Shown: piece after piece, positions 1 to 7,486 of the stretch
How the letters are laid out: each line of letters begins with the position of its first letter
How positions within the stretch are numbered: the stretch's first letter is position 1
NCBI GenBank assembly: GCA_004802705.1
Contig: SGPL01000864.1
Span: 1-10,036 of the forward strand
Reading direction: 5' to 3'
Length of the DNA stretch: 10,036 bases
From: Bondarzewia mesenterica
Lineage: Eukaryota; Basidiomycota; Agaricomycetes; Russulales; Bondarzewiaceae
Notes under the pieces: generated by a model
What the model saw: the letters and a program-made list of their open reading frames with translations, nothing else
Databases searched by the model: none
What the model was told of the DNA's origin: nothing
Program-made: the position numbers and the translations under genes

Positions 1-725
1 CTTGTGTGATGTGACTGTATCATTGAGTGAATTGGTGGCTGGCTCAACATTTCGTGTTTTTTGACATTGTTTGCGCTCAACTGCTCACCGATAAATAATT
101 TAAAAAATGCATGGGTTACTTCTACTGTATACTTGAGATGTGAGAGAAAAATATTGAGTCTCTGTGCCAGCCTACAACAAGAACAAGGGCAGCAAATTTT
201 GGGTGTACCATTGACCGGTCAAAAACTGTATTTGTCGAGCTCAGGGTGTCGACATTCGCACAAAATCCAGAATCAATACAGTCCAAACCCTCTTGAAATT
301 TGAAATCAGAGTACAATGAGCTTGTTATAATGGTACACGCTTGCAAATAGAAGAACGTTGTCACTACATCGCTGGTTAACCAGTCATTATAAATACTGTT
401 CAAAATGCGACAGGAACACCAATATCATCCTCCAACAGCTCGGGCTGGCTGAGAAAGGAGAGATAGGAACCGACATCAAGGCAATACCCCAGAGAGAAAA
501 TTACAAGAGGGGTGAGCTGGGTGATCATGATGATAAATGCAGTGGGGGTGGGGATAGTATTACAATGCAGATCTTGGATAACCGTAACATGCCATTCATA
601 AAGAGGGTATCAGGTTTACTTGAAAAAACAAACATCAGCAGGTCCATAGTCCAATGCAATCCCGCCAACCTATTCGTGGAGTTACATTCATTCGTGATGC
701 ACAGAGTCTGCATGCAGACTCACCA
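1..725. other. Intergenic stretch without a supportable gene
   Basis: This AT-richer stretch lies downstream of the kinase gene, which ends at 726 on the minus strand, so its right part probably holds the kinase 3' UTR and poly(A) site. Open frames exist on both strands, the longest being about 123 codons ending at 729 on the plus strand. That frame begins at a TTG rather than an ATG, has no recognisable motif and runs into the kinase 3' end. I see no tRNA, repeat or splice-supported coding segment here. Confidence 0.6.
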
Positions 726-2058
726 TTAATCAGCAAGGCTGAACATATCATCTCTTCGCAGCCTCCTCCGCTCATCCCATGGCTTCAGATATTCCCTGAT
801 CCTATCCCCAAACAGCTCGCACCCGTCAAAAAAATCGAATGGCAACATATCCCTACGCTGATCCCAAGGCTTGACATCCACAAGCGCACACCGCTCGATG
901 CACATGAGCACCATCCCAAAGCTGTACGCATCCGCCAGGCGCGGGTCCTGGCACTCCCCACGCAGGATCTCAGGCGCAGAGAACGGGCGCGTACCCGGAT
1001 GAATCTGTTCAACGCGCACCTGCGCCGGCGCGCGTGTCATATACGCAAACGGGTCCACGGGTTCCGCGTCAGGCGATTTATAAATCGAGTCCGCCGCGAC
1101 GGAGCGCCCAAAGTCGAGCAACTTGAGCGTGCCGTTGGGCATGATGTGCAGGTTCAGCATCGAGAGATCGCCGTGACTGAGGCCGGACGCGTGCAGGTGC
1201 GTGAGGGCGTCGAGGAGCTGGTTGTGTAGGTCCTTTCTCTGCGCTGGCGTGAGCGTGCGTTTCTCCTTGATGAAATCGTACAACGTCGGGCCCTCTACGA
1301 ACTCTAATACCATTCCGACGTTCTCTAGACACCCGAGGAATGCCGGAAGATTTCGGTGCCGGGGGACAGTGGTATAGACGCGGAGCTCAGCGAGAAACTG
1401 TGTGGCGACGTCATTGGCGTTGCTCTGCATCTCGTCGTTGATCTCGAGCTGTATTATCTCGGGCTTTTTTACAATGCACTTGAACAGCTCAGATACCGAA
1501 CCGTTGGCGATGGGAGCGAGGGAGCTGGTAGGATTTGGTGGGGCGCAGTAAGTCGCTGGGATGGGGAACGAGAAGATGGAGCCCGGGTGGCGAGGAGGAT
1601 TGTAGGGCGGGGGTGATGCTGGCGGAGATGGTGGGTGGGGCTGAGAGTCAACATGCGTGTCATAATCATCATACATCGTAGCATCGGAGGACACGAATGA
1701 ATGGGCGGGGGGCTTTAATTGCTGATCCTCCTCGTCCAATTCCACTGCACAGGTCAACAAAGTCAGTCATTGTATCAGAATATGAGGAGTACTGCAACGC
1801 ACCCATCCACCAATTCTTCTTGGACGTCAGCGTGATGCGCTTGACATGCATCGTAGAGTGCGTACCGGTGTTGCCCAGATGGGGAGTTGCAGGGATTGAT
1901 ATAGGCGTGCGAGCTCCCCTTGGCGTGAGACTGAGGGGGGTTATTGAGGATGTGTGGCTCTGAGAGCGATGATAATGTGGGTGTTGTGCATGCATGCTAT
2001 TTCGAATGGGCAAGGGGAAACGAGAGGGTGTGCTCGTCGCGGTCCAAGACGCGTACAT
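726..2058 (-). CDS. Protein-kinase-like protein, two exons
   Basis: I read this as complement(join(726..1744,1803..2058)), 424 residues. The start is the first ATG (2058-2056) after an in-frame TAG. Residues 1-85 are Ser/Thr/Pro-rich with basic patches. A proline-rich segment follows (about 123-140, PPSPPASPPPYNPP), then a kinase fold from about residue 160. Visible kinase elements are a weak glycine-loop-like ANGSVS (165-170), the helix C glutamate candidate E205 (FLAELRVY), catalytic loop HGDLSMLN (276-283), DFG (296-298), SAPE (341-344) and DAYSFG (357-362). The catalytic Asp, the loop Asn and the DFG Asp are kept. HRD reads HGD, and the VAIK lysine position reads Glu (IIQLEI, about 183-187). 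The lobe after the F helix is short, ending FSLAD. Family knowledge predicts Ser/Thr kinase activity or a pseudokinase scaffold. Substrate and pathway are unknown. It is likely intracellular, with no signal peptide or membrane segment. Confidence 0.85.
1745..1802 (-). other. Intron of the kinase-like gene (58 nt)
   Basis: On the minus strand the donor is GTGCGT (1802-1797), a good match to GTRNGY. A branch-site-like GACTGAC lies 18-24 nt before the acceptor CTGTGCAG, which ends at 1745. Removing 58 nt (phase 1) joins the reading frame of the upstream N-terminal exon, ending at codon ATG plus one G, to the kinase frame, giving WWM-VELDEED. Without splicing the upstream frame stops at 1669 and the kinase frame has no ATG start. 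Confidence 0.8.
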
Positions 2059-2080
2059 GTCCGCCACCTGCTAATCAAGC

Positions 2081-2088
2081 GCACGTGC
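2081..2088. promoter_or_regulatory. E-box-like palindrome GCACGTGC
   Basis: A perfect 8-bp palindrome with core CACGTG lies 23-30 nt upstream of the kinase ATG. CACGTG is the known core for fungal bHLH regulators such as Cbf1/Pho4 relatives. The position is close enough to the start codon that it may lie in the 5' UTR. Function is inferred from the motif alone. Confidence 0.25.
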
Positions 2089-2177
2089 ATGCTATTACTG
2101 CTTTCGGTGCAGTGACGGTCGTATCCTCTTCTGGTATCCTCCCTGCAGCAACAAGCTTAAGTCTTCCTGCCGTTCGC

Positions 2178-2187
2178 AATTATTATA
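2178..2187 (-). promoter_or_regulatory. TATA-like element upstream of the kinase gene
   Basis: The minus strand reads CTTATAATAATTG around here, roughly 120-130 nt upstream of the kinase ATG, which is a reasonable distance for a TATA-like element in a fungal promoter. AT-rich runs of this kind are common, so this is only a candidate. Confidence 0.2.
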
Positions 2188-2684
2188 AGGCGGACGCAAC
2201 AAGGTGCTGCAGTTTTCGAACCGAAATATGCACTTCTTGGCTTTTGCTCGGCCTCACCATTTTTAAATCGCAGACACTTGTAAGTTCTAATCTCGCTTAC
2301 CAGCCCACTTAGCGAAGTAGAATATAACTTTAAATTTACGATGCATCTCGACTGCCAAAGAATACAATTCTAAAACTACAATGAGGGGAGCCATATTAGA
2401 TTGTCTTGATGTAAAAGCGACAAAAGAACCGTAATTAGTGGAATAAAACCCAAGGAGACCGACAAGAAGAGGTTGTGCTCAGTCAACGAAGAGTATTTTG
2501 CCAGGATGTGGACCAGGATCCAGATGTCAATGCAAGCGTCAGAGTGGCGTGTCCAGAATCCGGAGGTCCATGGGCTCGTGGTCAAAATCGCCCATGCAGG
2601 CCAAGCCCAGAACCAGAGAGACGTCCCAGCCGCCAAGTCCAGCCATCCACTACAGTGAAACTGTGTCGCCAAAGATCCTCCTCC

Positions 2685-2770
2685 TCAGACAACAAACGCG
2701 CCCANCAACGCGCCCAANAGCCCGCCCACCAAGCCCGCCCATCCAAACCCATACGGCCGCGCCGCGCCGT
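2685..2770 (-). other. Hydrophobic C-terminal tail of the oxidase, possible GPI signal
   Basis: The last exon ends with a small-residue zone (NGAA, about 624-627), a short spacer RPYGFG, and a hydrophobic run WAGLVGG.LGAL.GAFVV reaching the stop codon (2687-2685). This order (candidate omega site, spacer, hydrophobic end) fits a GPI-anchor signal, or less likely a C-terminal membrane helix. Two undetermined bases fall here: 2718 lies in a CTN codon, which is Leu whatever the base, and 2705 lies in an NTG codon, probably Leu, Val or Met. Confidence 0.55.
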
Positions 2771-5527
2771 TGGCCTGGGTCACACCGGCATNCCCCTGCC
2801 CTCCATCTCCCTTCTTCCCAATCTGCAACACACTCGGCGAGATCACGGTCGCAGGTAACGGCGCCGCTGGCTCGACTTTCTGCTTACCGATCTGTCCAGA
2901 TCCAACCATCACTTGCACACCAATGGACGGCACGTTGTTCACTACAACAAAAAGGACTTGCGGAGGTCCGAACATCGAAAGTTGAAAGCAGGGAGAAAGG
3001 GAAGTGGGAAAGGAGGGCGTTAGCGAGGACATAAGGATAGGCTTGAGGATGGCTTACATGCCGGGCCTGGAGCAAGTATGGCTGGATTGGGGGGTAGCTG
3101 GCTACAATGCAGCACCGCGGATTCATTTCTGTACACCGTATACGTCAACTCGAGCTCGACCAGCCGTTGTCCCATGTTCTGTCCCAAAACGAAACTGTCA
3201 TGAGCGACCGAATCGTATTAAAAGCAGAGATTACCCCGCAATGAAAACCGCTTACGATAGCATGCGTCGAAAATCCTGGTCTCAAAAGCACAACCTTTGC
3301 ACTCTCCAAATTCGCGATATCACCGAATATATCTTCCTTCGTCAGCGACACATTGAAATAAGCCCCACCGTAAGATAGCCGCGTCGGTATACCTCGCGGT
3401 TCTGGGCGACGCTCGTTAAAGTACGAGGGATAGAATTTCTCGACGCGGTACTCGGTCGGGTACGTCACGCTGTCGCTCACATTGTAGTCCGCGTTGGGGT
3501 TAGATCCCGTAACGAGGACCGAGCCTGCAGTGGTCAGTGAAAATTTTGATCTGCAGCATAGTAGGGAAAGATGAGATGCATTTACCGTCAGGAAGAATCG
3601 TAGCGGTCGAATGGTACATTCGGGGGACCGCGCTCGGGGAGAAGCCTTCTCTTGACCATTGCGAGCCAGCCGGTGCACTCGAGTTATACAGAACGGGTTT
3701 AAAAAGCGGTTGATCCGCATAGGACATGCCAATAGCCCATGATTCCGTTCCATAGCCTGCAACACCTGCCTCGAACAGATCAAATCTGCATATACTTTCT
3801 TGCATGATGTTCGAAACCAAGTTTACCTGTCGCTGCACCGTTGACGCATAAAATCTCGCCGGTAGGTAAAATGATCAGATTCCCCATCGTGCGCCCCTCC
3901 GGGAGCAGATCAACGTGTGTGTACGAGCCAGATATGTCAGGAGAGATCTGGACACAAGAAGAAGAGGCCGGATGGTGTGCGATATCCCAATCGGGTTTCC
4001 ATCTGTGAAGATCACCGGCCGATCACATTTTCAGCATTTCGTGCGAACGTGATTGAAGGAAAGGTTATCGCTCACTGATTCGGCTTCAGATTTGATCCTC
4101 CACAAAACATCACTGTTGCCGTCCAATTGTTCTGTGGAGTCAGCGGTAACATGACCGTACCCGCACTGGCAGGGTACGTCCTCACGGCATCAGGGACGTC
4201 GTCGATCCGATACTCCCTTCCGGTCTCATAGTCGAGCACCGCAGTCTGCCAATCCGTCTGCACAAGCACTCTACCGGACGGCAACAAAAACGTGAGAGGG
4301 TACAGATTCGCTGGGAGGGTGTCCTGAAGGAGCGTCGACACGATGGGTTTCGCGTCTCCGCGCGGAGGAAAAAACTCATATGTCGGGTTCGCCTGCGCCG
4401 CCTCGTTGACAAAGCCGCCCCATTGACAGCCGCCGATCTGGTTCATCGATGATTATCGCGGCTGCAATAGGTTGGTGTGAGGGATGACTGAGGAGGTACT
4501 TACGACGAGAATGCTTCCGTCAGCCAAAGTTTCGCTAAACGGTAAGTGAATTTTGGTATTTTGGTATTTTAATCAGTATCCGTGCATTTGGCGAGAGAAG
4601 GCCATCGTATTTGCTTACAGAGATGGGTACCAACGTCGCGTGGACATCCCGCCGACGAGCACCCAGTCGCAGCTATTATCATCACATGGATTCAGAAGTC
4701 TGGAATGAGGCATGACGTGTCGTCTCAGGATGATCCGCGATATTTGCAAAAGTTGGCGCACCTGATTCTAAGCAAAGAAAAAAGGATGGTGTTAGTTTCC
4801 TTCATGCATCCCCGTGAAGTAGAAGGACTCACGACTTGCCACCGTCAGGATCGTCGTAAACTCCGCCGCCAGTCTGACTGGGAGCAGGTGCACCCCCGGT
4901 CGTGACAGCTTGGTTGCCGCCAACATTGACCCAAGTACCATTACCTGACACGACCTCAGAAAGCGCCCACTGCAGTAAAAATTGAACTCGAAATCACCTA
5001 GAACGTTACCTCCCTGCAGCGATATCAAGGATCGATCAGGAGAGCAGACTCAAATATAAAGAATGACGATGACTGACAGCGCAAAAAGAGTTGGTGACGA
5101 TATCCATGGGCCGAGCCTTATTCGTGCTCAATGCATATTCTGAGAGATGCCAACCTCATCACCGGCGGGGCTGTTAAAATTCAAATAAAGCTCACCCGCC
5201 GCCCACGCCGGATGATTTTTGATGGTGATAGGATTATTCTCCGTCTTATCGACAATGTAGACCTTATCCCGCGTCCCTAAAAAGAGCTAGTATGTCGTAT
5301 GAACTCTGAAAAAAATCTGATAGCACGTAAAAATCTGTCGTGGGCTTACCTGCTGTCCGCTAACCATGCTATCTCCGACCACCTGGAACGCGCCCACAGT
5401 CCCGCTCTGGGCTGGCTGTTCCGGAGTCTTAGACTCGGCGGCGGAGACGGTGAGTGTGGTTGACGCGTGTAGGAACGCTATTACGACTAGTGTGTTTCGC
5501 AATCGGGAACGCGATTTTTTTCGCCAT
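2685..5527 (-). CDS. Copper radical oxidase, glyoxal-oxidase-like (AA5_1), 14 exons, start frame broken
   Basis: Exons read on the minus strand: 5527-5350, 5286-5196, 5139-5078, 5013-4998, 4944-4833, 4767-4762, 4699-4619, 4534-4504, 4437-4076, 4002-3827, 3765-3586, 3524-3256, 3178-3058, 2956-2685. They sum to about 651 residues; P. chrysosporium glyoxal oxidase is about 559. Numbering allows for the one-base start problem. Order: basic-hydrophobic signal peptide (1-30), Kelch-like glyoxal oxidase domain with LFLGTRDKVYIVDKTENN (60-77), NSFCAGGNVLGNGTW, STRRWYPSL, PRMYHSTA, then the C-terminal domain with GSNPNADY and STHAINMGQR. Expected ligands are all visible: C109 and Y179 (Cys-Tyr cofactor), axial Y422, H423 and H519. 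The family oxidises aldehydes and alpha-hydroxycarbonyls with O2 to give acids and H2O2, outside the cell, feeding peroxidases. Oddities: the ATG at 5527 is one base out of frame, exons of 16 and 6 nt, a hydrophobic C-tail, and Ns in the last exon. Substrate is not predictable. Confidence 0.93.
4762..4767 (-). other. 6-nt microexon of the oxidase (AATCAG)
   Basis: The upstream intron (4832-4768) has donor GTGAGT, branch site CTAAC, a long pyrimidine run and acceptor GCTTAG. The downstream intron (4761-4700) has donor GTGCGC and acceptor ATTCCAG. The six bases supply the end of a Ser codon, Ile, and the start of an Arg codon, giving GGKS-I-R-LLNPCDDNSCDW as expected in the family. Skipping the exon would keep the frame and delete only Ile-Arg. 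Confidence 0.75.
4998..5013 (-). other. 16-nt microexon of the oxidase (encodes GGNVL)
   Basis: The preceding intron (5077-5014) starts GTCAGT and ends GCTGCAG. The following intron (4997-4945) starts GTGATT and ends GTGTCAG. The 16 nt between them give GGA GGT AAC GTT CTA G, completing the conserved stretch after the catalytic Cys: FCA-GGNVL-GNGTWVNVGG. No other splice choice I tried restores this motif in frame. Confidence 0.85.
5437..5527 (-). other. Signal-peptide region of the oxidase with +1 frame break
   Basis: The minus strand shows GCCATGGCG, a strong start context, followed by seven A residues (5521-5515). Reading from this ATG gives a peptide that stops after about 30 codons with no signal-peptide character. 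One base fewer in the A run would join the ATG to the frame encoding a basic N-terminus, the hydrophobic core NTLVVIAFL and the small-residue region TVSAAE, typical of a cleaved signal peptide. The in-frame sequence upstream is open back to a TAG at 5650-5652 but holds no ATG. A homopolymer sequencing error is the simplest reading. A real null mutation or an unseen upstream exon are alternatives. Confidence 0.7.
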
Positions 5528-5783
5528 GGCAGAAAAAACAAAAAGAAATGGGGATCCGAGGCGGTCGTAATCCGCGTTCGTTGGAAAAGAATGTGATTAG
5601 GAGCGAATGTGGGATTAGGATGATGGATATCCTTGGGGTGCCGCAGGCACTACAGCGGGAGAGGCAAACAAGTTTGAAGGGAGGACGGGAGAAAGTGTGA
5701 CAGCCTAGCGGCGGCATGATGCCGACCAGGACTATGACAAGTAGCTGTCTAAAGAATTAATCAGGTTTATTCTGCAAAAGTAA
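5528..5783 (-). promoter_or_regulatory. Oxidase promoter / 5' UTR region
   Basis: The minus strand carries a pyrimidine-rich stretch at about 5700-5653 and TTTTTGTTTTTTCTGCC just before the ATG, as is common around transcription starts of fungal genes. An AT-rich patch (about 5755-5775) lies further upstream. No clear TATA box is seen. A small minus-strand ORF starting at the ATG at 5717 runs through the start region in another frame and is not believed to be coding. Confidence 0.4.
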
Positions 5784-5851
5784 TGTCCTGCGTTTGTCTC
5801 GAAGGCGAGGTGAGCACTCAGCAAGGCAAGTGGTATGCCAAACGCAGGACA
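5784..5851. repeat. 13-bp perfect inverted repeat around a 42-nt loop
   Basis: TGTCCTGCGTTTG (5784-5796) is matched by its exact reverse complement at 5839-5851. The loop contains two further small self-complementary units, CTCG-AAGG-CGAG (5798-5809) and TGAG-CA-CTCA (5811-5820). The element could fold into a branched hairpin as RNA or a cruciform as DNA. It lies about 260-320 nt upstream of the oxidase ATG. No target-site duplication is seen beside the arms, so a MITE is not supported. Confidence 0.7.
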
Positions 5852-6123
5852 ACTCATGCCCGAATGCGCTCATGCGTGAAAGAGGAAGCTAATTTTGGAA
5901 ACGCCTGGGGAAATTTCAAATATGTTCGTATACTTCCTTCAGTACTACTTAATGGTCCCGGTCGACTCTGATACTAAGCAATTGACTCACTGATTCATCG
6001 ACAATATCTACTCCAGTCAAAGCTAATAGCACAGATGGCGATAGTACATGCATGAGCCTTTTCTTTCGAGTCTTCGACAGGATTTTAAGGGTGCGAGAGT
6101 CATTTGTCGTCTCTCTGTTGCAA

Positions 6124-6148
6124 CGTTGACGTTGGCGTTGAACGTTGA
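6124..6148. repeat. Short imperfect CGTTGR repeat
   Basis: CGTTGA CGTTGG CGTTGA is followed by A-CGTTGA, giving four copies of a 6-nt unit with one extra base. It is preceded by the palindrome CAACGTTG (6121-6128). It may be a slippage repeat or a cluster of protein-binding sites; nothing more can be said. Confidence 0.5.
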
Positions 6149-6237
6149 GTGTAAGTCCAAGTGTTCTCTTCAGAGCCTTTCACCGATTTCACCCTTGCCC
6201 CGTTCAGCCGAGATTAATACTCACCGGCCACCCTTTG

Positions 6238-6260
6238 CAAGCTGTCAATAAAACAGCTTG
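6238..6260 (+). terminator. 8-bp stem-loop with AATAAA in the loop
   Basis: CAAGCTGT (6238-6245) pairs perfectly with ACAGCTTG (6253-6260) across a 7-nt loop CAATAAA. AATAAA is the classical poly(A) signal in plus-strand sense, so the element could mark the 3' end of an unannotated plus-strand transcript. No coding sequence upstream supports this, so the terminator label is tentative. Confidence 0.25.
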
Positions 6261-6468
6261 TTTACCTTCGTGGCCACACCCGAACCATCATGCATCACGC
6301 ATCAAGGTGCGTTCTCTCTCGCTTCCATTCGCAGCGCAGGTGTGCTATATCCTGCTCGCACTCTCGGACCTTAGCTAGAGGCTGCGGGCGCAGCGTAGGG
6401 CTACTCGCAGTCCCTTCCTCGCAGTCAATGATTACGAGTATGGTTTAATCTCGGTCCATTGCCATGCA

Positions 6469-6490
6469 CTTTCTTCCCCCTCCCCGCTTT
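6469..6490 (+). promoter_or_regulatory. CT-rich tract, possible plus-strand transcription start region
   Basis: A 22-nt run that is almost wholly C and T lies about 120 nt before an ATG at 6612. Such tracts commonly precede transcription starts in fungi. It is the main hint that the reading frames further right could belong to a transcribed plus-strand gene. Confidence 0.25.
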
Positions 6491-6611
6491 GAACCATCCC
6501 TCAACCCCGTGCTTACAGCTTGCAGTCACCAGTGTGAGGCCATACTAAGTACATCCGACGCGTCACGACCGATTCCACTTGCGTTTTCTCAACCCGACCA
6601 TCCAGTCTAAA

Positions 6612-7353
6612 ATGCAGTTGTCACCTACCCAAACTCAATCGCAACAGGTGGCATTTACCATGATTCGTGGCGACAAGTACACATCTCCGCGTCTGATATC
6701 CACGGCTCAAACCCTCCAGGTGACCCACACGAGCACGATCAGGTGAGGTTTCCCAATCCAATTCAAGGCGTGGTTTGATTCGGTGTTCGAGGTCCTCCGA
6801 GCCATAGCTTGGGCTCCCGAGTCACAGATGATACAAGTTGCATCATATGCATTGTACACGCATGCAACTAGATCCGTCATCTGCATCGCACTCATCAGCG
6901 AACAGCCTGCAAACTCGGAGTCGTCCTCAGCTTGCTGTGTCCTCGGCCGCTAGACATGGAGCCTCCCTACGTATCGTGGACGCGCAGCAGAATCAGCGCG
7001 GTCACGAGTCTCTTATACTAGGATCTATGTATAGGCAATCTTTGGCAGATCGAGGGTTATATGCCCAAAGCCTAAGAAAGAATATACATGATCGGTTCGG
7101 ACAAGAAATGGGATGAAATCAAAACGTCGGAGTGTCTTTTCATTCCGTCATGACCGCTGACCCCTGGAAATTTGGAGCTGAGAGCCTGTTTGAGACTGAA
7201 GCGCAAATTCAGAATATTGGTATGCGAAAAGTCCAAAGCAATGTTCGCCGCTCTCGTTACACGTCCGTCGAGGACGGTTCAAAAAGCCAGCCGGACACGC
7301 CACATACACCCCAGCACTCGAACTCGCTCGCTCGCCCACTCAGACCAATATGA
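6612..7353 (+). pseudogene. Possible small or decayed plus-strand gene
   Basis: An ATG at 6612 opens 43 codons ending at a good donor, CAG|GTGAGG (6742/6743). Further on, one frame is open from 6832 to 7113, meets a single TGA (7114-7116), and is open again from 7117 to 7350 before TGA at 7351-7353. If spliced from 6742 to an acceptor GAACAG near 6905, the first exon would join this frame in phase. The predicted sequence is Ser/Gln-rich (SRPQLAVSSAARHGASLRIV), then has an ordinary mixed composition (WKFGAESLFETEAQIQNIG). I recognise no family. It could be a real gene with another intron, a pseudogene, or chance. An overlapping frame (7172-7486) is also open. Confidence 0.18.
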
Positions 7354-7486
7354 CGTCGACGTGACAGCCCGTTGCCTGAACGTCCAAGAATCCTTGCTTC
7401 CCAGCACACCAAGAAAAGAAAACATTCACCGACTCCCTCCCGAGTCGCGTAGCGCCGATCGGGATCGCATTCCGCCTCGAGATTAA

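Larger units (their letters stand above)
2059..2684. other. Intergenic: kinase promoter and oxidase 3' region
   Basis: These 626 nt separate the stop codon of the oxidase (2685) from the start of the kinase (2058), both on the minus strand. The part next to the kinase has an E-box-like palindrome and a TATA-like stretch, listed separately. The part next to the oxidase should be its 3' UTR. A hydrophobic 98-codon minus-strand frame (2376-2672) begins with TTG, lacks an internal ATG and is not supported as a gene. Confidence 0.6.
5852..6611. other. Non-coding stretch with short repeats
   Basis: No convincing gene is seen. It holds a hexamer-like repeat (6124-6148), a stem-loop (6238-6260) and a CT-rich tract (6469-6490). 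A 67-codon plus-strand frame begins with ATG at 6048, but its sequence has no recognisable motif. Confidence 0.5.

Noticed and set aside
654..1616. Plus-strand open frames over the kinase
   Set aside because: They are antisense shadows of the GC-rich kinase exon, rich in Arg and without motifs.
2210..2280. tRNA-like B-box (GGTTCGAAAAC) on the minus strand
   Set aside because: The box end does not match GGTTCGANNCC well, and no T-arm or acceptor pairing could be built around it.
2376..2672. Hydrophobic 98-codon minus-strand ORF
   Set aside because: It starts with TTG and has no ATG in the frame. It sits where the oxidase 3' UTR should be and shows no family motif.
3145..3783. A single 212-codon ORF as an intact oxidase fragment
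   Set aside because: It reads through introns at both ends; only 3524-3256 within it is exon in that frame.
5487..5717. Minus-strand ORF with ATG at 5717 as an alternative oxidase N-terminus
   Set aside because: Its frame is not that of the signal peptide, and it reads through the pyrimidine-rich leader.
5784..5851. MITE or insertion-sequence ends for the inverted repeat
   Set aside because: No target-site duplication is seen next to the arms and there is no second copy in the window.
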